DNA of 64,000 nucleotides, from NCBI GenBank assembly GCA_034440575.1, contig JAOTOL010001639.1, positions 2,072,501 to 2,136,500 of the forward strand, written 5' to 3'. The translations under genes were made by a program, and so were the position numbers. Each line of letters begins with the position of its first letter. The stretch's first letter is position 1. Shown piece by piece: positions 57,732 to 64,000 of this stretch. The DNA comes from Imbricaverruca yamaguchii (Eukaryota > Arthropoda > Thecostraca > Neoverrucidae). Under the pieces are notes generated by a model. The model did not search any database and was not told where the DNA came from. It saw only the letters and a program-made list of their open reading frames with translations.

Positions 57732-60236
57732 TTCGCATATACTGAGATAAAGTAACCCACTTTTGTGAGTCATCCAGAGTTGATGAAAACGTTTCCCCCA
57801 TCTTTGTCCCCTAGACTCCCCAAGGTCCCTTGTTAAGAACTCCCGCAAATATTTCCATTAATTATCACAAATAATTATTCGAAACCTCTCCTGTTCATCC
57901 CTACATACTCTTCAAAATACTTAAATACCCCTTCTTTATTTCCCTTTACTCATTATGTAGATATTTTTGGAGGTCATACCTCGGGGAGTTGATGGGAGCC
58001 TATGTGGTGAGTCATTCTCATAAACTTTTCATAGTTCTCCTCATATATTTTTATATACACCTTGCAAATTCCATTGTAAACCCGTTATGCTCCCCTCGGT
58101 TATTCCTCGGTACTCTTGATTATTCCCCTGTATATACCATTGTCCTCTCCTCCTTATGTGGCATACATCTGGCAAGTGAATATACTGATCTGTGTGTCAG
58201 CATAGAATGAAAGGTGGGCAACTGAAGTTCATGCAATGGCCTTTTTTTCCATGTACTCTCCCCATCACAAATGTCCTAAATTTGTATCGTTGTCAGGCTC
58301 ACACCATGACCACAATCTAAGGAAAGCGCTATAAATGTATGTCGATTGTGTCTCAGTTCAAGTTTATCATTGTATGCAGTGCACACACCTAGCGACAAGA
58401 CTGCAGATGTCTGGCGTGTGACGTTGTCGCGTTGTTCCAGACGAAACGCCTACAACTCCACATTCTGCCGCAGACAGCACGCCATTAAACCCAGAGACGG
58501 AAATCGGAGTTTAAAAAAAGAGAAATTTAAGACCTGAATTTCCAGAGTGTTTTCATGGGGAGTTCATTTGACTCGAAGTGGACTATTCCCATGGCACACG
58601 TCTAGCCCCAGAACTCTCCTGCTACATATTTTCTCATTTAAACCCCAAAACTGCGCAACAATTATTTGATCCATGGACAGCTCTCGAGGCAAAATTCTTC
58701 ATTAAATCAGATAACTCATATAATTATAGTGAGCAACTCCGTCCAGCACACCCCTGATTTTGGAGGTGTTGTGGGGGGGGGGATTTTTTCTCTCTCAGTG
58801 TACATTTGGAGGCGTACGTGATTCCCCTCCCCGATATTTCAGATTTAACATTGGGCCCATAAGGGCGGTGACTGGAAAGAACGGCATCAACAATTCCACG
58901 TCACCGCCAACAATCTGCGAGATGTCCCATCCCAGTAGGCATGAGCAGAAGGTAAAAATATTGTAAAGAGGGGATGCACACAGGAAGTTGTGACACCATT
59001 ATTTCCGGTCAACACCCACGTTAAACTCACATATATGGGGCCATGGCTCCCATCTGTGCTATGGCCCCATGGTGTAGACGAAAAATTGATGGTTTAGATC
59101 ACTAGCCTATCTGCTTGACGATGCTTCCATGGTAGGTGTATGACAAGGCAAAATGCACATCGGTGCATGCTTGATAAACCATCCTGATTCATAAATAGAT
59201 ATCATCACAGGGAGGAATGTGGTTTCCATAGGTCTCGCCACGGATTTTCGATAGGGGGAGTATGTGACATTAAAGTCGATTTCATCGATGCAACGCTATG
59301 AAAAAGTGCAAATTTCGTGAAGCAATTATTGGAGCGGGAGAGGAAGGGAGGAGTGTTCACCTCTTCCACCGAGGTCTCGCCCATGGGAGGTATCTACACA
59401 TGTGCCAATTTACCAAACGACCCAAATCCAACTCTCATGGCAATTTACCACGAACGTTTGAACAGCCCATGAGTCACTGTAAGGTAAGAACTCGAATGGC
59501 ACAATAAATGCCGTCTCCTTATTCTTGGTGGGGAACTTCCAGCGCTAGAAACATCTATATTTCACCAGTTCATTAATACCCAACGTCATCGGTACTTCAG
59601 CTAACCTGAACAACGGCTACATAAGAAAAAATCACATAAATTCCTGAGTGACTTACCTCCCTTGACGGCCTTTACCGAACATGACCACCAGTGACGTCAC
59701 CGCTCTATACTTTCCTAGCGAGGAATCGACCGATGTGAGTTTCGCTGATGATACGCCCTGTTATGACCAGCAAGTTACGGTCTCCTTTCATGGGTAATTC
59801 ACGGGTCAGGTATCGACGGGGCCCGGTAGCGACGTTCGGTGGGCGGAACGTACCGTTCCATCAGTGCTATTGCCGGAATCAGTGGGCACATACTTATACT
59901 TAAAATATAACTTGATTCATATGGACAAGGAGATACGCAAGTAAGTTCGTGACGTCACCTACAATTTTGCGTTATTTGTCAACCTATATCTAAAACTCAT
60001 ACTTTTCAGCATTGCATTCCGATTTCAAGCTCTCCGGAAACATTTTATGTGGTTTGCGAACAGCATGAAAACGATTATACGGTAAAAGGACCGGAGCGAT
60101 GCTTTATTTTTTACAGCGTGGACACTGTCGTGATTTGCGCCAAATCCCTTGCTATGTGCTATGAGTGCTATGAAGCCGTGAAAAGAGGTCCCTCGAACAC
60201 AAAAGAAGCAATTTGTGCGATTCCTAAATATTTCTT
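57732..60236. other. AT-rich unique sequence
   Basis: No gene is recognised. G-homopolymer GTGGGGGGGGGG at about 58770 and two TGACGTCA palindromes (about 59692 and 59950) are present. Short frames lack motifs. Confidence 0.4.
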
Positions 60237-60580
60237 CCTCAGAAGAATGTCGGCAGACACCGGAGGTCCGTGCCCCCTCCCCCGAGGAGAGTCCCCCCCC
60301 GAAGAGAGCTCCCCTTGATCTGTCTCCACCACCGAGGTGCCGGCTGGAACCAAGTCCTGTCTGTGCGTCAGCTGGGATCCATGACATTGATTCGGCTTCG
60401 AGAGTTGAAAAGTAATCAGGAGCCATGCCAGCCAAACCTTCGCGGGAGGGCCCTCCGTAATTACTGTATCCAAGATAATGCTCGTTATAAGCTGCGACAC
60501 TGCTTCAAGATATTGAAGTAAGCCATTAAAAATCATATTTTCCTCCCGCCTGTTCAATTCTGAGTAGTCAGCTCCAGGGT
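60237..60580 (-). mobile_element. Interspersed repeat, copy 2, inverted relative to copy 1
   Basis: This minus-strand copy of the family at 57407-57731 contains a slightly longer G-rich 3' part (about 60285-60305 on the plus strand is C-rich). With copy 1 it forms a long inverted pair with a spacer of about 2.5 kb. Confidence 0.8.
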
Positions 60581-60654
60581 CCTTGGGTAGTCATTGGGTA
60601 GGTGGTTATTGGTCTTACGACACGTCGACCGTTGAGTCATGTAGCGTCGCCAAT

Positions 60655-60765
60655 CTCCCACGCCGATTGGTCGCGGGCGAAGAGTAACGACAGGTGGTAC
60701 TCGAACTCACAATCGTTCGATTGTGGGACGGGCAACTTACCCCTAGGCTACTAGTCCCCAACGTC
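60655..60765 (-). mobile_element. tRNA-derived SINE head
   Basis: On the minus strand GGGGACTAGTAGCCTAGGGG starts near 60758 and contains a perfect A box, TAGCCTAGGGG. A possible anticodon arm follows, then AGTTCGAGTACC near 60709-60698, a good B box with one inserted A. The downstream body (CGACCAATCGGCG and so on) is not tRNA. This indicates a SINE or tRNA pseudogene. Confidence 0.65.
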
Positions 60766-63120
60766 ATTGGGTAATGCTAAATTTCAGCAAAATGGGACAG
60801 ATGCGTTCCAATTCCATTTTCGTAGCTCTCACGCTCAACTTTGGTGAAGATACTCAGAGGCTACATTGATGCACGTGTCGCCCTGCTAGACACACGTCAG
60901 ATCAATGCCACAATTTACAGCGTGATGGGTGCGGCGAACACCATATGGTGCGGTTTGACCATATGGAACATAGTTCTACTTTTGCTTCAAAATCACGCCA
61001 GTGGCTCTTCCACTTTTCTGTCCCATGACAGCCTCTACCAGCACTTCAGCATTACAATTTGTTCACACGCATCATTCAACACAATGCTCTGTTGGTACGC
61101 GACATCTCGGGCAAAATCGACTCACCGGCACGACCAACTCGCAACTCACCGTCATCTTCCTTAAGTTTCTCGTGCTCGCCCTGCACTGAGATACACCAGA
61201 GCCTTTCTCTCTTCCACTCTGTAGCATTCTTTCGAAGTTTCACTCTTGCTACAAGACCTATCTACGGACACAATGGAAGGAGAAACAACATCATCTATTT
61301 CACGTTCAGCCTGTACTCCGACCTTGGCCCCTGTAAATCAGGCATGTCGTCTCCATGAAGTAGTTTTAGTGCGCCTCCGATTACGTCACGCAAATACAAC
61401 TCATTGCCATTTCATAATAGATGGTCCAGCTGCCATGTGCAAACATTGTCGTAGCCTCAGAACACCGGACATCGTCTGCTGAACTGCCCATGCTAATCAA
61501 TATAAATTACAACGCAGTGCTACGCTGTCAAAAATCAAATTCAGCTCAAACTGGCGATTGTACTGGAGAACGACTTTCCAGATATTTCGGATCTCCGATC
61601 TAAGTATATGAAACCAGCTGTGCCAATACAACACATACAGGCTGCCTAGGTTTTACCTGCACACACTTTGGCATACTGTATGTGGGGGCTTCCCGAATCC
61701 ACAGGACATATCTCCTTTCTCTGTTTCTGCAGTGTCCAGACTTGTGACTTGTATGTGAGCAAACGCTATGTGAAAGCAAGGTGGTCTGTATCCTCCAGAT
61801 CAAAGCGACACACCCGCTGGTTCTGAGACTGGCGGGATAGCGACGGTTAGAGGTGACGCTGCGGTGCGACCAAATCGCATGGAAGTCCGCCAGCTTCCTC
61901 GGCGAGTTGGCCGCTTCCGACCACCCAAATCTGTCTCGTCCATTGCGCCGGGCGTACACCAGCCGGTTTACTATAAATGTCCCTCAGACAAGCATGCAAT
62001 TAGCATGAATATCTTCAGTTCTTCCTTTAGAAGCAAAGGGATTTCTTCCTCATATTTCCTCTTCTCCCTCTCATATCTTTTACCGTAACTTACATTTGAC
62101 CGAAACAGTTCTTTTTCCATTAACGTACCTTCCCCAACGACCTTCTGGCACTTGGTCGCGGGCATGGGACAAAAATAATCGTGCGTGAATCAGTGCTGTG
62201 GAATCATGATTTCCATTTCGTGTGTCTAACGTAGTCAACACCTTCTTATCTTGTAATATCTGGGAAGATGTTTTATGAGCATGCCCGTGCTTAGAAGACT
62301 TGTTGCGAAGTACGCATTCCAGCACCGTGTAGTCATTTGTTGTACATGTTTCATGCTTAATTAATTGAATTTTAGCTATGCTTGCATTGCATCCAACTTG
62401 TGACTTCATCTATAAGTCCGATATTAATTCTGGTGAAGATTTGACAACCTAATTTTTACAAATTATAGGTTTCGGGCAAGGAGCAAGAGCTATGCTCGGG
62501 GCTAGGAGCAAAACAATTTTTAAATGGCCAATTTCGCTCGTTCAACAACGCTCGTTATGACATTGATGGTTTATGTTCAAATTTACAGGTCATAGGATCA
62601 ACTGTCCCTCTTCCCTCCAGAAAAAAGCATGCAAATGCAACAACATTGAAAAATGAGAGAAGTGTTAAAAAGCGTACCGTGCCAGAGCCAATAAATATTG
62701 ATGCACCTTGGAGAGGAAGCTGATGGGGACGAGGTAGGATGTGGTTCATTGCTTAGTAGCTCAGTAGCTCCTCACTTGGGCCGAGTAATCCCTCGTGTGT
62801 GCGCTGAATTTGTCCAGCCTGCCATCGTCAGGTGATATCGGCTGTTTACGATTGAAGAACGCCCAGCCGGGAGGTCGCAGTCCGGGCGGAGCCGGAGTAG
62901 ACTGGAAGTGGGGGTCGCATCGCCGTTTTCTGAACACTTCAAGAACATATACATGTACACATCATACACTGCTTTGGGCCTTTTTGTATTGTGAAATGTT
63001 TTTTCCCAGATTTTGGCTTTTTGTCATGTTTTCATCTTTTGTTTACTTTGTTGTTTAAAAAAAATCAGTTATGAAATGTTTTCCTAGTATTTTACATGTC
63101 ATCGGTAGAGCAGGAAGAGA
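60766..63120. other. AT-rich unique sequence
   Basis: Overlapping plus frames at 60841-61603 and minus frames at 61600-62409 have mixed composition but no recognised family. I see no splice-site-bounded gene model I could defend. Confidence 0.4.
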
Positions 63121-63279
63121 CTAGGTGAGGAAGTTGCTAGGATGTTCTTCAGTGTCTGTAGGTTGTGTGTGGCTTGTTGTTGGTAGAAGTGGTGTTTGAC
63201 TTGCTGCTTGCTCGTGTTGTAAGTGCATGGGTAGCGGAAGAGGTATCGTCAGAACTGTTGCTTGAATCTGTGAGTGTTT

Positions 63280-63606
63280 CGAATTGGAGCGAATCGCCGC
63301 GCCGATATTTACTGGCAGAGTGGGAGCGGGGCCGTCCGGCGGGCGGACACTGCGCATGCGCGGGGCGGAGTCGGCAGACACGGTCCCAGGCAGTCCCCGG
63401 CCACGCGCGCTCCGCGCCGACCGGCAGTCGGTCGAAGGACTCCGTCGCAGTCGGTCTGCTGCCGCCACTGGAGGAAGTCGGTCCGGAGGTGCGCGTGTCC
63501 GTGACGGTCGAGCCCCTGAAAGGTGCCAGGTGTGAGACTGGGTGGCGAGCGGAGAGGCGATTACCGGGTGCGGCGGGAGTGGTCGCCGGGGGCGAGAAGC
63601 GGGGAG
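63280..63606. other. CpG-rich island, promoter-like
   Basis: A CpG-dense block with a consensus NRF1-type palindrome directly precedes the terminal minisatellite. Frames on both strands (173 codons minus, 152 codons plus) cross it without recognisable domains. It could be a CpG-island promoter whose gene lies outside the window. Confidence 0.4.
63351..63362. promoter_or_regulatory. NRF1-type site TGCGCATGCGCG
   Basis: The sequence fits the palindromic consensus YGCGCAYGCGCR bound by NRF1 (ewg in Drosophila), a common element of CpG-rich housekeeping promoters. Function is inferred from the motif only. Confidence 0.45.
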
Positions 63607-63810
63607 GACAGTGGTCTCATTGAGACAAGACGGTGGTCTCATTGAGACAAGACAGTGGTCTCATTGAGACAAGACAGTGGTCTCATTGAGACAAGACAGT
63701 GGTCTCATTGGGAGAGAACAGTGGTCTAATTGGGACGAGATAGCGGTCTCATTGGAACGAGACAGCGGCGGTCTCATTGGGACAGGACAGTGGTCTCATT
63801 AAGACAGGGC
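63607..63810. repeat. 22 bp minisatellite, 9 copies
   Basis: The unit is GACAGTGGTCTCATTGAGAC plus AA. It contains the small hairpin GTCTC-ATT-GAGAC. The first four units are almost identical and the later ones diverge (GGGACGA, GGAACGA). Confidence 0.95.
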
Positions 63811-63880
63811 AGTGACCTGGCAGTCGCACGGGCTGCCATTGGGACAGGACAGTGACGTGGCAGTCACACGGGCTGCCATC
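63811..63880. repeat. ~44 bp direct repeat, 2 copies
   Basis: GACAGGACAGTGACGTGGCA and CACACGGGCTGCCAT occur twice in tandem with few differences, continuing from the 22 bp array. Confidence 0.8.
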
Positions 63881-64000
63881 GACGTGGATAATTATCGGAC
63901 GCGCCTTCAATGGCGACCCAGGTGAGGTTAATCACAGGCGCGCCACACAGACACCAGGCGGCTCCGCTGCGCCCGTTCTCACGCACTGCGTGTTTATCGG

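Noticed and set aside
63121..63642. 173-codon Pro/Arg/Ser-rich minus-strand protein
   Set aside because: It spans a CpG island where stops are rare by composition; no domain, and an overlapping plus frame is equally open.

Overview
This 64 kb window is animal nuclear DNA and looks like a gene-poor, repeat-saturated segment. I found no complete protein-coding gene, no rRNA and no intact tRNA. Evidence for an animal: a decayed CR1-clade LINE, several tRNA-derived SINE heads with RNA polymerase III A and B boxes, small non-autonomous DNA transposons of hAT-like and piggyBac-like structure, long CA/TA compound microsatellites and CpG-rich islands. Short runs of CCTAA (the arthropod telomere pentamer, other strand) near 15.5 and 16.1 kb weakly favour an arthropod, perhaps a crustacean. 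The species cannot be fixed from sequence alone.

About a third of the window (my own sum of array lengths, roughly 20 kb) is minisatellite. Each array has its own unrelated unit. The main ones are 7 bp (113 perfect copies, 4680-5470), 61+14 bp nested (10.45-11.57 kb), 22 bp (12.1-12.8), 31 bp (13.8-14.6), 41/53 bp (20.0-20.4), 46 bp (24.1-24.7), 20 bp (25.6-26.2), 22 bp (27.4-27.8), a 15-16 bp inverted array (29.7-30.5), 28 bp (31.4-34.8), 35-36 bp (41.7-42.5), 21 bp (43.0-43.3), 23 bp (45.9-46.9), 25 bp (47.4-51.2), CCCGA (52.6-52.8), 31 bp (53.9-55.9), 11 bp (56.1-56.9) and 22 bp (63.6-63.8). Most unit lengths are not multiples of three and lack stops, so they produce long but spurious reading frames. 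All such frames are rejected as genes.

Mobile elements sit between the arrays: a broken CR1-like LINE (20.93-22.73 kb); an 815 bp TIR element (8222-9036); a 191 bp hAT-like element with 8 bp target duplication inserted into one copy of a diverged local repeat (15611-15801); further hAT-like candidates at 18.4, 28.9 and 40.4 kb; tRNA-SINE heads at about 9.5, 13.7, 30.7, 39.9 and 60.7 kb; an inverted pair of a ~330 bp family (57.4 and 60.2-60.6 kb); and a ~190 bp-armed inverted pair carrying the CCCGA array (52.4-53.6 kb).

The observations I rate highest are: (1) a cryptic, highly diverged array at 36.65-37.79 kb with a T-tract about every 20-21 bp, close to two helical turns; (2) repeated inversion of the 6 bp hairpin loop inside the 28 bp minisatellite at 31.4-34.8 kb; (3) the minisatellite that flips orientation at about 30.27 kb; (4) the hAT-like insertion with its paralogous empty sites; (5) a near-perfect 75 bp hairpin at 41158-41232. 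Function of any of these is inference.
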